Below are positions 1 through 5,240 of a stretch of DNA of 6,008 nucleotides, piece after piece. The stretch's first letter is position 1, and every line of letters begins with the position of its first letter. The notes beneath the pieces are model-generated. The model had not been told where the DNA came from and made no database searches. It was given only the letters and a program-made list of their open reading frames with translations. Position numbers and translations under genes: made by a program. The stretch is from JBJXHC01 sp964538485 (lineage in GTDB: Bacteria > Bacteroidota > Ignavibacteria > UBA10030 > UBA6906), in assembly GCA_964538485.1 (NCBI GenBank), contig CAZIHJ010000152.1, forward strand, positions 1-6,008. Direction: 5' to 3'.

Positions 1-55
<55 letters not shown>

Positions 56-459
56 AGTCACTAACTTCTTTCCTGATAATCTGTTACTGCCTTGTCGCTG
101 CTTGTGTGCACCAAATGTGCAACAAAAACGAGAGGATAAATTGAAATCAGACTGAAGTATTGTAACATATTTCGATGTTTCTTGCAACGTCACCAGGTCA
201 CCTTCTTGATGAAAGCAACACTTGGCTGCGGCAACCCTGTCTCAGTCTTGAAAATAGTTTCATCCCGGGGGAATCATAATCGCAACATGTCTGACGGTAA
301 TGATATGATCCAGCAGGAAAATGACCAGTTCGAGTAACTTCAAGGATGGCATTCAGATTGCTGCTCGTTTGCGAGGAACGGCCGCATCCGGCTTTCCTTC
401 TCGTGAAGTAACTAATCCCTTTTTCATCCTTTAGAGCTATTCACTATCAGGTCAACTAT
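56..459. other. Intergenic stretch without a recognisable gene
   Basis: No ORF here has a plausible length with a ribosome binding site, and I recognise no structured RNA (no SRP RNA, tmRNA or riboswitch signature). The stretch holds a weak promoter-like pair (141-168), a short direct repeat GTCACC (189-194 and 197-202) and a 7-bp inverted repeat GATGAAA (208-214) / TTTCATC (258-264) around a 43-base spacer. Two very short ATG frames (287-337 and 346-411) lack support. It may be the leader of the transcript that ends at the terminator at 673-706, or simply a spacer. Confidence 0.6.
141..168 (+). promoter_or_regulatory. Weak sigma70-like promoter candidate
   Basis: TTGAAA (141-146) and TAACAT (163-168) are separated by 16 bases. 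Each hexamer differs from the consensus, and the surrounding sequence is AT-rich, so chance is a real alternative. If it is used, transcription would start near 175 and the transcript would run through the small ORF at 521-643 to the terminator at 673-706. Confidence 0.2.
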
Positions 460-519
460 ATGGACTATGAAGCCGAGGTAAGATACTCAAGGGCTCGCGA
501 AGGGAGTGAAGCTCATTGA
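460..519 (+). CDS. Possible 19-codon upstream ORF ahead of the small membrane protein
   Basis: An ATG at 460 opens a 19-residue frame (MDYEAEVRYSRAREGSEAH) that stops with TGA at 517-519. One base separates that stop from the ATG of the next small ORF at 521. The 3' end of this frame contains the purine-rich AGGGAGTGA (501-509) that could serve as ribosome binding site for the downstream ORF. This layout suits translational coupling or a leader peptide. Only a weak AGGT (447-450 region) precedes its own ATG. The peptide has no recognisable motif, and the call rests only on position and spacing. Confidence 0.2.
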   Translation: MDYEAEVRYSRAREGSEAH

Positions 520-520
520 T

Positions 521-643
521 ATGCTGCTCACTATTGTTACAATATGGTTCGTGTCGCTGGCTCTGATGGTTCTGTCGATGGCCATCTTTCGCGGGCGAAG
601 TGACACCCACCACTCTTCGAGACGACTGGCACAACGCAGATAG
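521..643 (+). CDS. Putative small single-pass membrane protein (40 aa), unannotated type
   Basis: An ATG at 521 opens a 40-codon frame ending with TAG at 641-643. Residues 1-23 are almost wholly hydrophobic (MLLTIVTIWFVSLALM followed by VLSMAIF). The remainder is a polar, strongly basic tail (RGRSDTHHSSRRLAQRR), as in a single transmembrane helix with its C-terminus in the cytoplasm. AGGGAGTGA at 501-509 may be the ribosome binding site, although 11-14 bases is a long spacing. A GTG at 506 in the same frame would add VKLID. The frame is closed upstream by TAA at 479-481. A strong terminator begins 30 bases after the stop. I recognise no family. It could instead be a chance frame inside a small RNA. 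Confidence 0.42.
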   Translation: MLLTIVTIWFVSLALMVLSMAIFRGRSDTHHSSRRLAQRR

Positions 644-672
644 AATTTCTTCGTTGATGCAATTATAAACTG

Positions 673-706
673 AAAAAGGGCTCTCAATTCGGGAGCCTTT
701 TTTCTT
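673..706 (+). terminator. Strong rho-independent terminator
   Basis: The 5' arm 673-685 (AAAAAGGGCTCTC) pairs with the 3' arm 691-703 (GGGAGCCTTTTTT) around the loop AATTC. This gives 13 pairs including two G-T wobbles, with a GC-rich core and a T run at 698-703 that continues as CTT. It would end a plus-strand transcript covering the small ORF at 521-643. The A tract on the other side means it could also work leftward, although no minus-strand gene lies close to its right. Confidence 0.85.
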
Positions 707-791
707 AACCTTACACACCCTTCGAGGATCCGGACATTGTATACTGTATCCTCAGAATCAATGACGTGCCAGCAGGATCCAAGATCGATAC

Positions 792-820
792 TTGGAACAC
801 AGGGAAAAATAGAGTAAAAT
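792..820 (+). promoter_or_regulatory. Promoter candidate for the DEAD-box helicase gene
   Basis: TTGGAA (792-797) and TAAAAT (815-820) are separated by exactly 17 bases, matching sigma70-type consensus at four and five of six positions. Initiation would fall near 827, leaving a leader of about 28 bases before the GTG start at 855. It lies downstream of the terminator at 673-706, which fits an independent transcription unit. Confidence 0.38.
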
Positions 821-854
821 ATGGTTCGACTGTGAAAACCAACGTGAGGTAGGT

Positions 855-2453
855 GTGGCAGTGTTTAAGAAAATCGGCGACTTCTTCAAGAAGTTCACCG
901 GCAAGAAAGGCAAACCCGTAATAGCGCCGGTCGTTCATGTACCGCGACCTGTTGAATCCATGCGTGTTCATGAACCGCGACCAAGGCGCGCTGCCGTCCC
1001 CCAAAGAGATCGCTCACCCCGTGAACCCCGGCGGCCTCAACCGGACCGGCCAACACGTCCGCCGCGAACTCCACGAGTGAAACCGGAATCACCTCCTGAA
1101 CAACCGCGGCAGGACGCCGTGTGGGATCCCTCGGTCTTCACTATCGCACCGCAAGAAGGGAAAGTCCGGTTTCACGACCTCGATCTTCCCATCGAACTGA
1201 TGCGCGCCATACATGAGCTTGGCTTTCAATACTGTACGCCCATCCAGGCAGGCATTCTGGCACATACGTTGTCCGGCACCGACGCAACAGGCCGCGCCCA
1301 AACAGGAACCGGAAAGACGGCGGCATTCCTCATCACCATCCTGACGCACCTTGCACGCAAGCCTGCGGTCAAGCCGAGGAAAAAAGGGACTCCACGGGCT
1401 CTAGTTCTTGCACCGACACGGGAGCTTACCCTGCAAATAGAAAAAGATGCGAAGTCGCTCGGCAAGTACACGCAGTTCAAATCCATGGCGGTATTTGGAG
1501 GAATGGAATACGGCAAGCAGCAACAGATGCTGAAGGATCACTTCATTGATATCGTGGCGGCAACGCCGGGACGTCTTCTCGATTTCAAAAAGAATGGAAG
1601 CATCGATCTCTCGAGAGTCGAGATCCTTGTGATTGATGAAGCAGACAGGATGCTGGACATGGGATTTATCCCCGACGTCCGTCGCATTATTGAAAGCACG
1701 CCGATGAAGGGAACGCGGCAGACGCTGTTCTTCAGTGCAACACTGACCCCCGAAGTGAATCGTCTCGCGGCAGTGTGGACACGCAAACCCGTGCTTGTTG
1801 ATGTAACCCCTCCTCAAGAGGTCACACTCTCAACAATAGATCAGGTGGTATACATTACAACGGACGAGGAGAAATTCACCATCCTGTATAATATGATTGT
1901 CGGCAGGAAATTCGAACGGGTGATGCTGTTTGCCAACCGAAGGGATGAGACGCAGTTCCTGAAGGATTTGCTTGAATCCCGGGGAGTGCGGTGCGGACTC
2001 CTCTCGGGCGATGTCTCCCAGCAACAGCGGGGAAAGACGCTGGAGGCATTCAGGAATGGCAAGTTCAAAGTGTTGGTTGCAACGGACGTGGCAGCGCGGG
2101 GCCTGCATATCGATGGTGTGAGCCACGTGGTGAACTACGCGCTCCCCATGGATCCGCAGGATTATGTTCATCGGATAGGTCGCACGGGTCGGGCAAGCGC
2201 CACCGGAACTTCCGTCAGTTTTGCAACCGAAACCGAGGCGTATCAGATTCCTGAAATCGAGAAATACATTGGTCGGTCACTTGTTGCCATTCACCCCGAA
2301 CCGGACTTGCTCACGCCGGTACCGATGCTTGCCGAGGGAACCGTTGAGCCCAAGAAGAGACCTTCACGCCCACAACAGCCCGGAAGCCATCGGGGCGGAC
2401 CGCGTCCCTCCGGACCCCGTGGCCCGAGAAGACCACCACGCAGCAAGGCCTAA
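855..2453 (+). CDS. DEAD-box ATP-dependent RNA helicase, RhlB-like, with Arg/Pro-rich tails
   Basis: This 532-residue protein should be a cytoplasmic ATP-dependent RNA helicase that unwinds RNA in decay, ribosome assembly or cold adaptation. The core (about residues 104-480) has every family motif: Q motif around F106 with CTPIQ 127-131, motif I AQTGTGKT 148-155, Ia PTREL 187-191, GG 215-216, Ib TPGR 237-240, II DEAD 261-264, III SAT 294-296, Va TDVAARGLH 410-418 and VI HRIGRTGR 439-446. The CTPIQ segment, the ARGLH variant and the EKYIGRSL stretch after motif VI resemble enterobacterial RhlB, but orthology is unproven. Residues 1-20 are a basic helix-like stretch, 21-90 are Arg/Pro-rich, and 495-532 form another Arg/Pro/Gly-rich tail, probably RNA- or partner-binding. 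The GTG start at 855 follows GAGGT (846-850) by four bases. GTG 861, two codons later, has better spacing from AGGT (851-854) and is an alternative. The gene converges on mlaD. Confidence 0.95.
   Translation: MAVFKKIGDFFKKFTGKKGKPVIAPVVHVPRPVESMRVHEPRPRRAAVPQRDRSPREPRRPQPDRPTRPPRTPRVKPESPPEQPRQDAVWDPSVFTIAPQEGKVRFHDLDLPIELMRAIHELGFQYCTPIQAGILAHTLSGTDATGRAQTGTGKTAAFLITILTHLARKPAVKPRKKGTPRALVLAPTRELTLQIEKDAKSLGKYTQFKSMAVFGGMEYGKQQQMLKDHFIDIVAATPGRLLDFKKNGSIDLSRVEILVIDEADRMLDMGFIPDVRRIIESTPMKGTRQTLFFSATLTPEVNRLAAVWTRKPVLVDVTPPQEVTLSTIDQVVYITTDEEKFTILYNMIVGRKFERVMLFANRRDETQFLKDLLESRGVRCGLLSGDVSQQQRGKTLEAFRNGKFKVLVATDVAARGLHIDGVSHVVNYALPMDPQDYVHRIGRTGRASATGTSVSFATETEAYQIPEIEKYIGRSLVAIHPEPDLLTPVPMLAEGTVEPKKRPSRPQQPGSHRGGPRPSGPRGPRRPPRSKA
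933..982 (+). repeat. Two-copy 17-bp direct repeat in the helicase N-terminal tail
   Basis: GTTCATGTACCGCGACC (933-949) recurs as GTTCATGAACCGCGACC (966-982), with one mismatch in 17 and an offset of 33 bases, which is 11 codons in frame. The copies encode VHVPRP (residues 27-32) and VHEPRP (38-43). It looks like a small in-frame duplication that lengthened the disordered Arg/Pro-rich tail. Confidence 0.75.
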
Positions 2454-2499
2454 ACGAAGCCCATAAATCGTCAATGCTTCAATCTACAATCGTCACTTC

Positions 2500-3456
2500 C
2501 TAAAACACGCTCACCTTTACGTACCGGCCCGGATTGGCTTTCAAATCCATCAACAACGAATCCAGCGACATAATGGAATGGTTGAGATTGATATACACTG
2601 CTGAGTCGCCCGTGAGCTTGCCCAGTGTTCCGTTGGGATTGCTGAGTTGTGCCAGAAGAGAATCGGATTTCCGCGTAATGGTAACGAGGTTGTCATAGAA
2701 CGTCTCGTCCACGATCAGCTTACCGAGCGATCCCTTCCCCTCTTTCAATGACGTGGAAACGTCGCCGAGGTTGTTAACCAACACCTCGATGCGCTGGGCA
2801 AGCTCTTCATCGTTGATCAGCTTGCCTGCAACTCCTTTGCCGCTGACAAGTTTCTGTGTTACGGTTTCCAGGTTGGTCACGGTCTTCAGGAGCCGGTCGT
2901 TCAATTCGGTCGAAGACATCAGCTTGCCAAGCGATCCTTCCCCGCTGTTAATACGCACAGAAAACTCTTCGATCGAGTTCATCGTTGTGATTGCCGATTC
3001 GGTCAGCTCGTCAAATCCTGGCTGACTGGTCACGTCAATGAAGGCGCCATCTTGTACCGGTTGGGAAGATGTTCCGCGAGCAATGTCGATAAACCTGTCA
3101 CCCAGAACGCCCAGCGATTTGATGACGGCGCGCGAGTCACTCGGTATCAACTCCATAAAATCGGTTTGCACGTCAAGCACTACCTGGACACCCATAGTGT
3201 CGTTCCGGCTGGTGAAGAACATCGATTCCACGACACCGACTTTCTTACCGGAGATGGTGACCATGTTGCCTTCACCAAGACCCTTGATGTCCGTGATAAA
3301 AAGATTGATCGTCTTGTGGGTGGTGAGAAGTCCGGTGTTTTTGCCGATGAACAGACCGAGCGCAGCAGCAACACCGACGCCGAACGTAAAGAGAAGTCCA
3401 GTCCGCAGGTTGCGCCAGCCGATACCGCCGGTGGGTGATGTGTTGGGAGAGGCCAT
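2500..3456 (-). CDS. mlaD: MlaD-type MCE-domain lipid transport protein, membrane anchored
   Basis: This 318-residue protein is the substrate-binding/conduit subunit of an Mla-type lipid ABC transporter. A short cytoplasmic N-terminus leads to one membrane helix at about 18-39 (LLFTFGVGVAAALGLFIG). An MCE domain follows at about 47-127 (INLFITDIKGLGEGNMV, VTISGKKVGVVES, SLGVLGDRFIDIARG), then a long helical C-terminal region in the periplasm. That region carries GEGSLGKL (172-179), GKGVAGKL (206-213), GKGSLGKL (240-247) and PNGTLGKL (274-281), each 34 residues after the last. The C-terminus NPGRYVKVSVF resembles the end of MCE proteins in the Bacteroidota/Chlorobiota group. The ATG at 3456 lacks a clear Shine-Dalgarno site. 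It lies 58 bases after the mlaF stop, so it is probably the last gene of the operon. It is longer than the short E. coli MlaD because of the repeat region. Confidence 0.93.
   Translation of the reverse strand: MASPNTSPTGGIGWRNLRTGLLFTFGVGVAAALGLFIGKNTGLLTTHKTINLFITDIKGLGEGNMVTISGKKVGVVESMFFTSRNDTMGVQVVLDVQTDFMELIPSDSRAVIKSLGVLGDRFIDIARGTSSQPVQDGAFIDVTSQPGFDELTESAITTMNSIEEFSVRINSGEGSLGKLMSSTELNDRLLKTVTNLETVTQKLVSGKGVAGKLINDEELAQRIEVLVNNLGDVSTSLKEGKGSLGKLIVDETFYDNLVTITRKSDSLLAQLSNPNGTLGKLTGDSAVYINLNHSIMSLDSLLMDLKANPGRYVKVSVF
2614..2943 (-). repeat. Four GxGxxGKL-type protein motifs with exact 34-residue period in mlaD
   Basis: On the minus strand, codons for GEGSLGKL (2920-2943), GKGVAGKL (2818-2841), GKGSLGKL (2716-2739) and PNGTLGKL (2614-2637) each start exactly 102 bases after the previous one. 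The linkers are hydrophilic and helix-like, with heptad-style leucines and valines. The DNA between motifs is diverged, so this is an old protein repeat and not a recent DNA duplication. The likely structure is a row of helices broken by glycine turns within the periplasmic extension. Confidence 0.85.
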
Positions 3457-3476
3457 ACTAGTTACCGGTTAGGTTC

Positions 3477-3490
3477 ATGATGGATGATGG
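3477..3490. repeat. Two tandem ATGATGG units between mlaF and mlaD
   Basis: ATGATGG occurs twice in tandem (3477-3483 and 3484-3490), followed by a degenerate ATTTGGG. It lies in the 58-base mlaF-mlaD spacer, 21 bases from the mlaD start. It may be replication slippage and has no evident function. Confidence 0.45.
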
Positions 3491-3514
3491 ATTTGGGATG
3501 TGGGTCTCATATTC

Positions 3515-4246
3515 CTATAATTCTTCCGGGTCTGCAAGGAAAGACTGCACAAACGGATGGTCGCAGTCCTTCATCTTCTCCGGCTCGTCTTCAAAAATCA
3601 ATTCCCCATGATATAATATCAACACCCTGTCCGCTACGCTGAACACATCGCTGATGATGTGCGTGACCATAACGGCGCCGAGTTCTTTTTCCTTCTTCAG
3701 CTTCTTGATAAATTCCAGAATCGTGCGCGTGCTGACGGGATCAAGTCCGCTGGTGGGTTCATCCAGCAACACGGTTTTGGGATGGAAGATCAGGGCACGG
3801 CCAATGGCAACACGTTTGCGCATGCCGCCTGAGAGACTGTCGGGCAAATGGTCTGCACGGGCTTCAAGTCCTGCGAATGTGAGTTGCTCATTGACAAGGG
3901 CGTTCACTTCTTCTTCCGGCAGATTCAGGTTCTCGCGCAGGAAGAATCCCATATTCTGACTCACCGTCATCGAATCGAACAATGCGTTTGCCTGAAAGAC
4001 AATCCCCATCTTCCGACGGATCGGAAAGAGTTCCTCCTCGGACATGTGCGTGATATCCACCCCGTCTACCAGCACATTGCCGAAGGTCGGCTTGATCAAC
4101 CCGAGCATCAGCTTGATGATCGTACTCTTGCCGGAACCAGAAGGCCCCAGAATCGCGGTGATTTGCCGGTCGGGAATCGTCATTGAAATACCCTTCAACA
4201 CTTCTCTGCCGAAAAATCTAAGATGTACATCTCTGAACTCGATCAC
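3515..4246 (-). CDS. mlaF: MlaF-type ABC transporter ATPase
   Basis: This 243-residue protein is the cytoplasmic nucleotide-binding subunit that powers the MlaE permease. Walker A is GPSGSGKST (34-42), the Q-loop glutamine is Q85 (GIVFQANALFDSMTV), and the signature is LSGGMRKR (138-145). Walker B with catalytic glutamate is VLLDEPTSGLDP (159-170, Glu163), and the switch histidine is H196 in VTHIISD. The LSGGM signature and the NALFDSMTV stretch are characteristic of the MlaF branch. I chose GTG at 4246 as the start because GGAG (4255-4258) lies eight bases upstream and the first residues (IEFRDVHLRFFG) match where these ATPases begin. The frame stays open to 4438, but that extension lies inside mlaE and is not family-like. 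The GTG overlaps the mlaE stop as GTGA, which suggests translational coupling. Confidence 0.95.
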   Translation of the reverse strand: MIEFRDVHLRFFGREVLKGISMTIPDRQITAILGPSGSGKSTIIKLMLGLIKPTFGNVLVDGVDITHMSEEELFPIRRKMGIVFQANALFDSMTVSQNMGFFLRENLNLPEEEVNALVNEQLTFAGLEARADHLPDSLSGGMRKRVAIGRALIFHPKTVLLDEPTSGLDPVSTRTILEFIKKLKKEKELGAVMVTHIISDVFSVADRVLILYHGELIFEDEPEKMKDCDHPFVQSFLADPEEL

Positions 4247-5037
4247 TTCATATTCTCCAGAATCAATTTGGAGAGATAAAAGTTCGCGATGAGAACGAGG
4301 CCGGATGAAACGACAATACCCTTGATCGTGGATTGACCTACTCCGACCGTCCCTCCTTTTGCCTGGAAACCATTGAAGCAACTCACGAGCGTAATGATCA
4401 GTGCAAACACGGGCGGCTTGGAAAACCCGACCACCCAATCCTTCGCCTCAAGGAGATTCAGAACAGAGTTCCAATAAAAGCCGGAATCGATATGGTGATA
4501 GCCGGAGGCAATTGCCGCTCCGCCAACAAGTCCGACGAAGTCTGAAAGTGCTGTGAGAGGAAAAAACATGATCAGCGCTGCAACGAGCCGTGGCATCACG
4601 AGACGTGCGATTGGATCTGTGCCGAACGCGCGCAACGCATCGATCTGTTCGGAGATTTGCATCGCGCCAAGTTCGGAGCCGTTGCGCGCACCAACACGGG
4701 CGGAAAGCATGAGTCCGGTGAGCATGGGACCGAGTTCACGGATGACGGAAAGCGCTGTGGTGCGACCGGTGAGCAGTTTCGCCCCGAAGTCATCAAGCTG
4801 GTTACCGACTTCAATAACGAGGAGTGTGCCAATGGCGAGGGAACTGACAACGACGATGGGGATGGACTCCGTACCGCTTACGTACATCTGGTTGAGGATT
4901 TCCTGCCAGTACCGCCGGATGTACTTCATCGACTTGAACGACCTCACGGAGAATTGGTAAAACTCCTGCATCGTGAGGATAAGCTGTTTCAACCGCTCGT
5001 TTGTCTTGTCGGCATAGTCGCCGGCCGCCTGCCACAT
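4243..5037 (-). CDS. mlaE: MlaE-type lipid ABC transporter permease
   Basis: This 264-residue inner-membrane permease would dimerise, bind MlaF on the cytoplasmic side and carry an MlaD ring on the periplasmic side. An amphipathic N-terminal helical stretch (about 1-50) precedes hydrophobic segments at about 55-77, 100-118, 148-176, 207-224 and 238-258. The family signature is clear: RELGPMLTGLMLSARVG (100-116), ELGAMQISEQIDALRAFGTD (122-141) and MPRLVA (148-153), followed by HHIDSGFYWN. Within the signature, GARNGSELG replaces the more usual small-residue stretch. I chose ATG 5037 because AGGG (5044-5047) lies six bases upstream and the resulting length is normal for the family. The frame remains open to a TTG at 5208, but those 57 codons have no family resemblance. 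First gene of the mlaE-mlaF-mlaD operon. Confidence 0.94.
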   Translation of the reverse strand: MWQAAGDYADKTNERLKQLILTMQEFYQFSVRSFKSMKYIRRYWQEILNQMYVSGTESIPIVVVSSLAIGTLLVIEVGNQLDDFGAKLLTGRTTALSVIRELGPMLTGLMLSARVGARNGSELGAMQISEQIDALRAFGTDPIARLVMPRLVAALIMFFPLTALSDFVGLVGGAAIASGYHHIDSGFYWNSVLNLLEAKDWVVGFSKPPVFALIITLVSCFNGFQAKGGTVGVGQSTIKGIVVSSGLVLIANFYLSKLILENMK

Positions 5038-5056
5038 CAAAATCCCTGCTCGCTGA

Positions 5057-5102
5057 AAATTCCTTGAGTGGTTACAAACATCAGTGACAAGATAAGGAAT
5101 TT
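5057..5102. promoter_or_regulatory. 46-bp imperfect dyad between mlaE and the divergent gene
   Basis: AAATTCCTT (5057-5065) and AAGGAATTT (5094-5102) are perfect 9-bp inverted arms. Inside them, GTTAC (5071-5075) and GTGAC (5084-5088) form a second imperfect arm pair, with symmetric 5-base internal loops and an 8-base centre. It begins 20 bases upstream of the mlaE ATG, so it is either in the mlaE 5' leader or overlaps its promoter. No T run follows on either strand, so it is not an intrinsic terminator. An operator or a leader hairpin is the likeliest role, by inference. Confidence 0.45.
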
Positions 5103-5151
5103 GGTGGAATATTGCGGGTCTTCCTACCGTTTGACCGACGGGATCCCCCAG

Positions 5152-5180
5152 TTGACTCTGTTGCCTGCTTACACTATTTT
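5152..5180 (+). promoter_or_regulatory. Promoter candidate for the secreted-protein gene
   Basis: TTGACT (5152-5157) and TATTTT (5175-5180) are 17 bases apart, matching the sigma70-type -35 at five of six positions and the -10 at four of six. Transcription would begin near 5187, about 54 bases before the ATG at 5241. It points away from mlaE. Confidence 0.4.
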
Positions 5181-5240
5181 TTCTCCTAACACCTAGAAAA
5201 TAGGCCAACCCCAGAGAACGTTACTGCCACAAACAAGCAT

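Noticed and set aside
287..411. Two very short plus-strand frames, 287-337 (16 codons) and 346-411 (21 codons)
   Set aside because: Neither has a properly spaced Shine-Dalgarno site, a recognisable peptide feature or a supporting context. Frames this short occur by chance.
452..718. Minus-strand frame of 88 codons across the small-ORF and terminator region
   Set aside because: It runs antisense through the terminator hairpin and its A/T arms, has no ribosome binding site, and its composition is low in hydrophobic residues with no domain pattern.
726..780. Two GGATCC palindromes (726-731 and 775-780) as a possible paired site
   Set aside because: Six-base palindromes are expected by chance, the flanks do not match, and GGATCC also occurs elsewhere in the window.
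711..1004. Minus-strand frame of 97 codons overlapping the helicase start
   Set aside because: It overlaps the helicase promoter candidate, ribosome binding site and N-terminal codons, and shows no domain or start signal.
2456..2480. GAAGC/GCTTC hairpin between the convergent helicase and mlaD genes, considered as a terminator
   Set aside because: It has only five pairs around a 15-base loop and no T run on either side, so it is too weak to call.
3038..3472. Plus-strand frames of 128-144 codons opposite mlaD
   Set aside because: They are shadows of a strongly supported minus-strand gene and are Ser/Pro/Thr-rich in the manner of antisense translations.
4247..4438. N-terminal extension of MlaF to 4438
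   Set aside because: It lies fully inside mlaE in another frame, is not ATPase-like, and the GTG at 4246 has GGAG at ideal spacing.
5038..5208. Longer mlaE starting at the TTG at 5208
   Set aside because: The extra 57 codons show no membrane or MlaE-like sequence, cross the intergenic dyad and the rightward promoter candidate, and lack a ribosome binding site. ATG 5037 has a good one.
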